From positions 1 through 33,322 of IMG/VR virus record IMGVR_UViG_3300006737_000093: a DNA stretch of 33,322 nt; one strand, given 5' to 3'. Both the position numbers and the translations under genes were made by a program. Positions 4,333 to 15,000 of the stretch are shown piece by piece. Under the pieces are notes generated by a model. The model saw only the letters and a list, made by a program, of their open reading frames with translations, was not told the DNA's origin and did not search any database. Numbering within the stretch: position 1 is the first letter of the stretch; every line of letters starts with the position of its first letter. Origin of the DNA: a virus.

Positions 4333-7300
4333 CTTAAATATGAATCTATTTTAGATTTTAATTTTTTTCTTTGTTTAGCATTTAATATAATACCTCTTTT
4401 TTCAAATTTTTTAAGTTCTATTTCATATATCTCTTGTTTTGTTTTAGCTTTAATTTGTTTTAGTCTATTTCTTTCTTTATCATTATTTTCCATAAAATAA
4501 TACTTTAAAGTTTTACTAAAACCACCACTATCAAATTCTCTTTCCATTTGAGAAAAAAGTCCTAGAGATAAAGGATCTTTAAATATTCCTGGTAAAAATG
4601 CTTTACTAAATGCTACTTTTAATTTACTTTGACCTACATATATTCCTGTAGTATAAACATCATTACCATTTACTGATTCTTCCATAGCAGTAACAACATT
4701 ACCAAAATCTTTTAATGTTTTCCAAATAACAGGTTTTGCCTGTTCTCCTAGTTTAAACATATTTACATTATATTGATTTATATTTTCAAATAATGTATCT
4801 AATCTATTCATATATAAATTATACATTCTTCTATTTGTATCTTCATCATCTTCATCATCATCCCATAGAAGTGCTTTTACTAAAATCATTAAATATATTT
4901 TCTGAATTGCCATTGATAATTCAGACATATTAGCATTTAAATTTTTAGCATCTCTTTCAGTAAATGTATCACTAATTTTATCTCTATAATCTAAAAGTTC
5001 AGAGTTAAGTAATTTTGGAAGTTTATCACTACTTATTCCAAGTAGATTTGCTAACCTATTAACAGGCATTGACATTGATTTATGTAAAAACATTGTTGTT
5101 GAAAATAACAACTCTTTTATATAACTCATTTCTGTTCTAGGAACTACATAATCACTTTTATTACTTAACATTTTATTACTAATAAAATTCCATGACATTC
5201 CTAATGCTGCTCCTGATAATCCCCACATAGCACCACCTGTTCCTATACCTACAACACCACCAAATAATGCTGCTGTTGGTCCTGTAAAACTGTGATATCT
5301 ACCTTTAAAATCTTTTATTCCTCCTAACAGATTTGTTTGTGGTACTGCAAATCTTGTATATAATGCATTAGGTAGCCATGTTTTAAACATAATAAGCATT
5401 TTACCAAATATATTAGATTTAGCTAACATACCACGAAGTTCATTATAGTTACCATGTGCTTGTGTAATAGCTGAAGATACTCTAGATTTAAAATCATTAA
5501 ATTCTTTAGTATTCATATTTTGCCATGTAGCAATATTTTTTTCTGTATTATATGGAGGTCTAAGATTACCATTCTCATCCATAGCATCCCAAACTGATGA
5601 TGGGTTTTCACCATTACTATCTGTAATAGTTTGTTCTAATAACATAGAAATAAATACAGGAGATTGAATTACATATTCAGTTCTTCTATTTAATTCCATA
5701 GGATTTAACTTATCTAATTTAGAACCAAAATTAGATATATCAGATGATTTTTGAAGTTCATTAGCTGAATCTTGTAGAATATCTACTTTATTCATTAATG
5801 TTTTTAATTTATTAGCATCAAAAAGACTATTCTTAAATAAAAATTTACCAAATGACCTAGTAACAATACCTTTAGCTTTCCAATAAGTATCTTGTGAAAA
5901 GTAATCTCCTTGTGCAGCTAAAACTAAATTAGATGCTTCACCCTCCATATAATTAGTAATAGCAGAAGAAATATTCCAGCCTAAATTCTTAACTCTAATA
6001 GCATTTAATATACCATCTACTATACTAAATGTAGTCCAACTCTTACCTAACTTTTCTATTTTTTGTTTATACTCTTCTGCTTTTTTTGGATCTTTTTCAG
6101 AAGATATTAATTTTTCTAATGTAGATTTTAATCTTTTTTCTTCTTCACTTAATACTTTTTTAAATAACTTAATATCAAAATTTATAAGAGATGTTATTTT
6201 TTTTAAAATTCTATTAGTAGTAGATTTATCATCAGGCATAAAATCTTCTGATAAATCAGTTCCTTTAAATTCAGAAAAATTATTTAACACTACTCTTTTA
6301 TACCAATCTCTATATTGTTTAATAGCATTTTTTCTTAACTCATCTACATCACCTTCTATTTCCTTACCTGTATCTGTAGTAGCTTTTCTTTTTATAGATT
6401 CATAATGTGCTTTTAATAAATCTATAAGAGGTTTAGATTTACTTCTTGCTCTATATTTAGCAGACATTTCAGAGTACATTTTTAAAACTCTAGGTAAATC
6501 AAATGATTTGTCTTGTGCTAATCTGTGTTTTGCTACAGATTCAAAAAAAACTTTTGGAGAAAAACTTTCACCTATTCTAGTTTTAATTTCATTTTTATCT
6601 ACATATGCCATATCTAAATTATCAGCAATAACAGAAAGTGCTTCATCACTACAACTATCTACAGATATAACCCCTTTAAATAATTTCTTACCTCTTACTT
6701 CATATGCATTTTTAAATAAAGCATATTCAGCTTCTTTAGCATCATTTATTCTTGATTTATTTTGATTTAAAAAAGAAGCATTTATTTCATAATTTGTTTT
6801 GCCTGTTATATGATTTATTCTAGCATAAGTAATTCTATCTTCTACACCAGTAGTAAAATTTTCTGCTAGTCTAGTCATCATTAAAGAACTTGATTTAGAA
6901 AATTTATCTAATGGTCCTTGTGATTCTATTACAATTTCATTTAGTGCTTTTTTAAATGCTGGTATAGAGTTTACATTTAACTTATCTTGCAGTTCTACAG
7001 GAAACCCTTCTTTAATTTCTTTTAAGATATCCATCATGTTTCTATAAAAAACATACAGTTCATCTTCCTGATCTATTTTATTGAATTTTTCATCATAGTA
7101 GTTAGTATTTGAATTTGTATCTTCAACTACATATTTTTTATTTTTTACAGATAACTTTCCTAATTTTTTTCTAGGAACAGTAATATTATATTCCATATTA
7201 GGTAATATATTACCAAATGGATTACCTACTGAATTAGCATATTCAATTCCTGAAAATGGTGAATTTTCTATTACATAAGTATTATAACCTTCTTCTGTTG

Positions 7301-9008
7301 AAAATTCTTTCATTGCTTTTGCAGCATTAAGAAATGATCTTACTTTATTTTTTTGTTTATTTATTTCTTCTCTATATCCATTTTCACCAAGATTATCTTT
7401 TAATTCTTTAACATGAGCATCAATTTTAGCTTTATCAGTTTCAGTTTTAAATAAAGGATTACTACTAAACTCTTCTATAATTTCAGGTATCATACCTGGA
7501 TTTATTTGAATAGTATTTTTCTTATACCATTCTTTTCTTTTTTCTAATGCTTGTTCAATTAATTGATTTTGTTTAGCAAAATCATTCATGTTTCTTGCCT
7601 TAGCAATTAGATCATTAAATTTCTCATTCATTAATGCTCTATCATTAAAAAACTTAGTAGAATATCTTACAATTAAATCTCCTGTTTGTAAACCAAATTC
7701 ATCTACTTGTTTAAAGACAGACCAGTCTTTAGCTTTTTTTCCTATAAAAGAAAAACCTCCTGAAGATATATCATCTAATAAATACTTAGCTTTTTCAGCA
7801 AGTTCTTCAATATCACTTATTTGTTTATTTGATTTTGATAATTCTTTATTTTGATAATCTTCTAATAATGCTAATGATACTTGTGGCAATAATCCATTTG
7901 ATGAAAATATTCCCATAGTAGCATCCATTAAAAACATATCAAATACATTAGTATCTGTTCTAGATTCAGTTATTTCATTATAACTAAGATCTTCATCAAA
8001 TATACTTTTAACTTTTGTATTGTTATTAACTATTTTAGCTACTCTATCTGCTTCTAGTTTTCCAATTTTATTTCTATATTCATTTGCTTTTAAATGAAAC
8101 TCATTATATAAATCTTTTTCTTCTTTACTTATTTTATTATATAATTCTGAAATTCCAAAATCTCTACCATATATAGAATGTGGTTTATCTTTCTTCATTT
8201 CCATATGATAATAGAAATCTACAATTTGCTTTATTTCTTCTATTTCAGATGCTGTTCTTACTCCTGGTTTATTGATTAAATTTTCTAATCTAGTAAAATC
8301 TCTATCAGCAATAGATTTTAAAGCCTGTAAACTATTATCTTTTCTTAAAGAATTAAGATCATCATTTATACTATTTAAAGTATTCTTTAATCTATTTTCA
8401 ATATTAATTATTGTTTCTAGATATTTTTTTTGTTTATCTTTATCCTCTTGTGTAATAGGCTTTGTTGCTTCTACTGTTTTTCTAGCATCTTTAAGACTGC
8501 TTATTTTATTTCTAATAATATTTTTTTGTTTGTTTTTATAGTCTACAATATTACTATGACCATCTCTAGTAGCTATTTTAACTTTTTTAAAATATTCATC
8601 AGAATTATTTACTTCATAATTTATTTTACTTACTTCAGGAACAACATTAAGTAATTTTTTTATTTGATTAGGATCATTAACTGAATATGTATTGTTATCT
8701 ACATCTTGTGTATTTAAATATACAGGTTGATTATTAGGTTTAATGGTAAATTTAAACTCTGTATTATTAGTATTAGATTTGTCTAAATACAATAATACAG
8801 GTTCTCCATTTTCATCAACAGCCTTAGAATCACCAAACCAATCTTTAAATTCTTTACTATAAGTTCTTGCCCATGCAAGTAATGCTATATCTTCATTGCC
8901 AATTAAAGAGTTTAATTCTTTAAATAATTTAGATTCTTTACCATTAGCAGCACTAACTTTCTCAATAGCATTAGTTCTTTTATTTCTTATTATACATGCT
9001 TTAGCCAT
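4305..9008 (-). CDS. Large virion cargo / RNA polymerase-associated protein with membrane-active C-terminal half
   Basis: This 1567-residue protein is last in the late block, where crAss-like phages encode a large protein packaged with the virion RNA polymerase. Residues 54-78 (DWFGDSKAVDENGEPVLLYL) match the segment that leads into ART-like domains of phage polyvalent proteins, and DPNQIKKLLNV near 115 matches such a domain's end, but the core between is missing. Residues 130-1000 are largely helical and charged. A glycine-zipper hydrophobic hairpin lies at about 1244-1280 (ALFGGVVGIGTGGAMWGLSG). A hydrophobic helix near 1370 (IYLMILVKALLW) precedes an acidic DDDEDDED patch. The C-terminus is basic. 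I infer an ejected protein that helps DNA or polymerase cross the envelope. The start shares one base with the upstream stop (TAATG), so it is translated by re-initiation. The stop is TAG. Confidence 0.8.
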   Translation of the reverse strand: MAKACIIRNKRTNAIEKVSAANGKESKLFKELNSLIGNEDIALLAWARTYSKEFKDWFGDSKAVDENGEPVLLYLDKSNTNNTEFKFTIKPNNQPVYLNTQDVDNNTYSVNDPNQIKKLLNVVPEVSKINYEVNNSDEYFKKVKIATRDGHSNIVDYKNKQKNIIRNKISSLKDARKTVEATKPITQEDKDKQKKYLETIINIENRLKNTLNSINDDLNSLRKDNSLQALKSIADRDFTRLENLINKPGVRTASEIEEIKQIVDFYYHMEMKKDKPHSIYGRDFGISELYNKISKEEKDLYNEFHLKANEYRNKIGKLEADRVAKIVNNNTKVKSIFDEDLSYNEITESRTDTNVFDMFLMDATMGIFSSNGLLPQVSLALLEDYQNKELSKSNKQISDIEELAEKAKYLLDDISSGGFSFIGKKAKDWSVFKQVDEFGLQTGDLIVRYSTKFFNDRALMNEKFNDLIAKARNMNDFAKQNQLIEQALEKRKEWYKKNTIQINPGMIPEIIEEFSSNPLFKTETDKAKIDAHVKELKDNLGENGYREEINKQKNKVRSFLNAAKAMKEFSTEEGYNTYVIENSPFSGIEYANSVGNPFGNILPNMEYNITVPRKKLGKLSVKNKKYVVEDTNSNTNYYDEKFNKIDQEDELYVFYRNMMDILKEIKEGFPVELQDKLNVNSIPAFKKALNEIVIESQGPLDKFSKSSSLMMTRLAENFTTGVEDRITYARINHITGKTNYEINASFLNQNKSRINDAKEAEYALFKNAYEVRGKKLFKGVISVDSCSDEALSVIADNLDMAYVDKNEIKTRIGESFSPKVFFESVAKHRLAQDKSFDLPRVLKMYSEMSAKYRARSKSKPLIDLLKAHYESIKRKATTDTGKEIEGDVDELRKNAIKQYRDWYKRVVLNNFSEFKGTDLSEDFMPDDKSTTNRILKKITSLINFDIKLFKKVLSEEEKRLKSTLEKLISSEKDPKKAEEYKQKIEKLGKSWTTFSIVDGILNAIRVKNLGWNISSAITNYMEGEASNLVLAAQGDYFSQDTYWKAKGIVTRSFGKFLFKNSLFDANKLKTLMNKVDILQDSANELQKSSDISNFGSKLDKLNPMELNRRTEYVIQSPVFISMLLEQTITDSNGENPSSVWDAMDENGNLRPPYNTEKNIATWQNMNTKEFNDFKSRVSSAITQAHGNYNELRGMLAKSNIFGKMLIMFKTWLPNALYTRFAVPQTNLLGGIKDFKGRYHSFTGPTAALFGGVVGIGTGGAMWGLSGAALGMSWNFISNKMLSNKSDYVVPRTEMSYIKELLFSTTMFLHKSMSMPVNRLANLLGISSDKLPKLLNSELLDYRDKISDTFTERDAKNLNANMSELSMAIQKIYLMILVKALLWDDDEDDEDTNRRMYNLYMNRLDTLFENINQYNVNMFKLGEQAKPVIWKTLKDFGNVVTAMEESVNGNDVYTTGIYVGQSKLKVAFSKAFLPGIFKDPLSLGLFSQMEREFDSGGFSKTLKYYFMENNDKERNRLKQIKAKTKQEIYEIELKKFEKRGIILNAKQRKKLKSKIDSYLRKKYPLPPT

Positions 9009-12000
9009 TACTTACAAGTGTTTTCAAAGTTGTTAATTATATCTTCTATTTGCTGTTTATTAGCACCTGAAATTACAGATTCTTCTATTTCTTTACTAAC
9101 TTCTAAAGGAGAAAAATCAATTTGTGGTTGAGTTGTAGGTTGAACAGATTTAGAAATTAAACCTGTTCCTTTTGAATTTAATTCAGTAACTAAACCATAC
9201 CTAGTTTTTAATTCATTTTGTAACCATAGAGCAAATCTATTAGGTATAACAGCTAAAGAATTAGCAAAAGAATCTGGAAATATTTTAGAATCAAATTTAT
9301 CTAACTTAGCAAACTGTTCTAAATTAATTTTTTTAAACAATTCAAAATCAGCATCTGTATCTTGAAAATTAACATTCCATTGTTCTTTATTACTAGAATT
9401 TCTATTTTCTTTATAAGTATAATATTTTTTAGTTACTATACCAACAGCATTAGGGTTGTTTCTAATTATAGCAGAACCTCCTCCAACTCTAGTATCTCCT
9501 ATTGAATTTATATTTTCAGTAAATACATAAGCAGTATTAGGATTTTCTTTTGGAGAATCTTTAGTCCATTTTTTATTATTAATAGTAACTTTTTCAACTT
9601 GTGGTTGAGTAGTAGATGATTTTTCTAAACCTTTATATAAATCTAATAAGCTTTGAGCAGGTTTAATTACTGTAAGAACTTTATTAGAAGATATAGATAC
9701 TGCTTGATTATCATTTATAATAAACAAATCATTATCACCATATGTAGTAATCTTATTTTCTTGCAGTTTAGAATTACTTAGCATTCTTTTCTTATACTCA
9801 TTCTGATCATATAAGTAATAATAATTTACAAGACCTTTAGCTATTTGATCTTTATCAAATACTTGCTCATTAGAATCATTATATAATTTAGGATTATTAC
9901 TAGTAGGATTTAATATTTTATATTTTAATCCTCCAATTGTAATAGATTTTCTTTTATCTTCTATCCCTTGATCTTCTAATATTTTATTAGCAGCATTTAA
10001 TTCTGGTTGTGTACTAGAAATTTTTACACCTGTTTGTATTTCTGTAATCTTAAATAAACTATCAAATGCACTTTTTAGTACATCTACATCACCTTCTTCA
10101 AAGTTTAATTGAGATCTTACATTATTAACTAAATCAATTAATATTTCTTTAAATTTTTCTAGTAATGTCTTATTAGTATTTTTAAACTTTTGAGAATCTA
10201 GTTCTTTTATAAAATCTTCATTAGTTAAATTAGCTAAAAATTCTTTTAAGTTTGTAAATGCATATGCAACAAACTCTTTATCTTCAGTTGATAATGGTTG
10301 TTTATTTTCCCTTTTTTGTATTACAGATTTAATTAATCCTGGATTATTTTTTTCAAATTGATTTCTAGAATAATTAAATAATCTAACCAACTCTTGTACA
10401 GGACCAGGAATATTATCAATACTTTTTAATGTAGCATTTCCATTTTTGTCAAGATCTACATATTTATCTAATGTACTTGCAGTAAATGCATGTATTAATT
10501 CATGTAATATTTTTTCTGCTATTAAACTATCTGTAGCATTATTTAAATAATTTTCATCAATAATTATTTTACCAAAAACATATGCAGCTGCTGCTCCTTG
10601 TTTACTTAAATTTCCAGTTTCTAAAGAAATATTTTCAGGCAATATATCAATAAATATTTCAGCTAATTCAGATAAATATGTTTCATTATCTCCTGCTATT
10701 TTTAATAATGTATTTTTTAAATTACCATCTCTAACAGAATATGAATCACTATTTTTATCTATAGTATTAGAACTAGAAATATCTGGTTTAGAAGTTCCAC
10801 TTTTTATATTTGATTTTTCTTGTTCATTATTTTTTTCATCTAATGTTTTATCTATAGATAATACACTATCATTTTCAATATTTATATCATACTCATTAGT
10901 ACCAAAACTATTTAATACATCTGCTCTTCTATATAAATTAATACCTACTCTATAAAAAGGAACTCTTTTTCTATTAATTTTTACTTTATATATTGGATTT
11001 AAATAATCATATGTTCCTCCTTCTTGAATTAAATTGATTTGTTCTTCTGTTATATTATTAAAACTAAATTCAGTTTGATCATTATTTAATGTTATATTTT
11101 CTATATCTATTAATGGCATTTCTTCAACATTATGTTGAGCATATTGAATTTGCCATTTAGATGGAAATTTAGATTTTTCATAATCAGCTATTTGTCTTAC
11201 TTTATCATTTAACCCTAATGAGTTATTATCAATTATGTTATTAAATCCTATTTCTAATAAATATGAAACAGGAATATATTTAGAAAACTGTATAGCTTCT
11301 TGTACACCACCTTCTAACATTGAGTATGTAACAAGGTCTTGTGCTAACATTCTAGTAGTATATGGTTTTCCATTAAATTCAGGAAGAGGTAAATTCTTTT
11401 GAATAAGATTAGCTATAGAATTATATAATCTTTTTTTATCTATTTCTTGTGCTACAGCATTATTAAATTTTACTAGTGATAACCCATTATCATTATCTAT
11501 ATCATACTCAAATGATTTAATTAATGGATTTTTTAGTATTAAAGTATTTACTACTTTATTATCAGAATCTTGTAATGAATACAAATATTTAGCTAATGAA
11601 TCACCTTGTTTTTCAGTAAATAATCTTTGTCTTTCATTAAATATACTATCTGTATTGTATGCAGGTATAAGTGTACTATTAATTAATTTAATTAATTCTT
11701 TTTTAGCTTTTTGTTTTGCTTCAGTAACTGCAAATGAATTATCAAGATCTATACCTCTAGCTTCTATAATTTGATTAAATGCTTTACTCATATTTCCTTT
11801 GTCATAAGGAAAATGTTCTGACCATAAATTATATGCTGAATATAATGATGAACTAATCATTTTACCTGCTACTGTAGTAGGTATAAATACTACTGCATTT
11901 CCATCAACTTCTTTTAATAAAGTTTCTTTTTTATTATCAACTTCAGATAAAGGTTTTGATATTACTCTACCAAATAAATTTAAAAATTTACTAGGTTCTT

Positions 12001-15000
12001 TTTTAAGTACTGGTTTTTCTAAAGTAGGATCTCTAAAGAAATAAGATTCAAACTTTTGTTTTTTATCTATAACATCAAAGAAAGATTTACCTAATCCTTG
12101 TGAATCTACATTTAAAAAAGATTGTACTTTTCTTAATTCTTTACCTGCTCTATCAAATAAAATAAATTGTTGTAATGCTAAAAATTGAATTAATTCATCA
12201 TTACCATTGTTTTCAATCTGACTTTGTAATACAGTACCATTTATGTTTCTAAATTGTCCTTGTAATCTAGTTATTGCTACTTTTACTATTCTTGGATCTT
12301 GAAAATCTGGATTGTATAATTCATTATATTCTTTTACTTTTTCATTAGTAGAAACATATTTTTCTAATACATATTCAAGTGCAGCTTGTTGTTTATCAGG
12401 TACAAATTCAGCTATAACAGAATTAATATTATTAAGATAATTTACATAATCTCTAATAATAGGTTGATTTAAAAATAAACCTACAAGAGAATTACCGTTT
12501 TCATCTTTATCAAAACCCATTAAAGTCATTGCCTTATCTGCATCAAATGTTTCTTTATTTAAAAACAATTTTTCTAAGGCTTGCTCTTTAGCATTATCTG
12601 TAGCTAAGTTTTGTCTTTCTGTTAATACATCAGATATATCTCTTTTATATTTTGGATCAGATGCTACTGTTTCTTTTTTACCTAAAGTGGTACTACCTAC
12701 AATATTACCAAATCTAGCACCTTCAAGAAGAGTATTTACTTCTATTGATTCTGTTTGTTGATTTAATAAAGAGTGAAATACAACATCAATAGAATAAGCA
12801 CCAATACCTACTTTACCTGATGCACCTAAAGTTACTAATTCTTTTTGATAACTATCAGATAGCATAGTAAATGATGCCATAGAGTTAGCATCTCTTTTAG
12901 TATTGTTTGCAGAAATAACTAAGCCATTAATAAAATCAGCTTGTCCTGATGCCCAATCCATAGATAATGCTTTACTAATATCTGATTGCATTTTTGGATT
13001 AGATAATACAGAAGAATGTATTTCTACAATATTGTTTTTGTATATTTTTTTGAGTCTTTCTTTTAACTCTTTTATTCTTGCAGGATTTTTTGCTTTTTTA
13101 AGTTGTTCTATAACTTTATTAGAGTTGTTAGATATAACTTTAATATTACCATTTTGATCTACATAATGATATAAACTATAGTTAGTTTGTTTATCAATAT
13201 CAAAATCTAGACCTACCTGTGTTAAAGTGTTTCTAGGTACTATCATTAAGTCACCTGCTTCAGGTGGTAAGAAACCTACAATTTCTACATCTAACATAGA
13301 TTGATGTGCAGAAGTAGGAGTTCTAAAAGATATATTAGATAATAGTTTTTCATCAATTTTATCTTTTTTAAGAATATACCTACCATCAGATTGTTGTTCT
13401 ACATATCCATCAAATAAATCTATAAGATTACCATCATTATCTTTAAACCTAGAAGGCATTAAGACTTGTGTTTTGTGTATTATAGATCCATCTTTATTTA
13501 TTTCAACTCCTTTTACTTCACCATTAAAGTCTTTGTTTACATAAACAATTTTACTTTTATCAAAAGTTTTATTTTGTTGTTTTAATTGTTCAGGAGTTAA
13601 TTTTTTATATCCTTCAGGGGAAGCTACTACAAATGTATTACCAGGTAACTTTATTTTTGCAACTTTATTTGTAACAATAGAATTTAATAAAGATTCTATT
13701 CTGTTAGAACTAGGAGATAACCATAATGGCATTTTAAATTTATATCCTGAAATTTTACCATCTGTATATTCATAATCTATTTCAAAAGAATCTATTACTT
13801 GTTGATCATAGTTTCTTTCTATAGCTTCTTTAGTTAATAAGTCTTTAAGTTTATTAGCAGTAGATTCAAAATCTATTGGTTTATTAGTATTAATATCAAT
13901 ACCTAATTCATCATATAAACTTTCTTTTTCTACATCTAATAATTTTTCAAAGTTCTTAAAAAACTCTCTTTCTAAATCAGAACCGTTTATAGATTTGTTT
14001 CTATATACAAAACCATCCATTTCTGTTACACCATTACCAAATAATAATTTAGTAGTTTGTGTACCTTGTGATACAGTTTCTTTTTCTCCTTTATAAGGAA
14101 CTTCTTGTTGTATTCTAAAGTTATTTCTATCTAGTAATATAGATGAGTTTTCAAAACTCTGAACTAGAGTATTAACATCTTGTTGCATAATGTTTCCATT
14201 ATCATCAAACAGGTTTACAGCATCATTTACTGAACCTACTTTATTAGCAGTATTAAAAGAAAACCTTACATTTTTACCTTTTTCTTGAATTTTTTCCATT
14301 GCTTGCCTAACTACATCTAGTTGTGTACCTTGTGTAATCTGTGGTAATAATGGAATAGAAGATGATTTTATATATACACTTCTAAATAATGTTTCATTAT
14401 TTAAAGCATCCATTGTTTGTCCTGTATATACAGGTTTAATAGGCTGAAATACAAACTTAATTATTTCTTTTTCATCAGCAGACATATCTTCTAATGACTT
14501 ACCTGATTGTATTAATTTTTCTGCTTTTTTTAATAAACCAGTATCAATTAAACCAGGTTTTACTTTACCTAATTCTTCTAATACATGTAGATGCTCTTTC
14601 CATGTAGTATATTCCTGTGCATCTGTACTTTCTATTTTAAAATATGGTTTTGTATTAGGATATTGATCTAAAAATTTATCTAATTTTTCTTTATCTTTTC
14701 TTGCTTCTAAATATGCTTTTTCATCAAAAGTTTTATTGTCTAATAATTTAACTAATGTAGATAAATTATTAGCAGGAACTTCAGCATCTTTTGCTAATAT
14801 TTGAATATACTGCTCATTAGAATTTGCTAGTTTAACACCAGGAGCAATCAATGCTGCTAATCTTTTATTAATATTTTCAGCAGTTTTTCTAGATGCTTCA
14901 GTATAACTATCTGTAGATTTTGCTTTATAGTACATAGCAGGATCTCCTGCCATAGTCATAAATTGATTAGCATTAGATATTATATTATTAACTACATATT

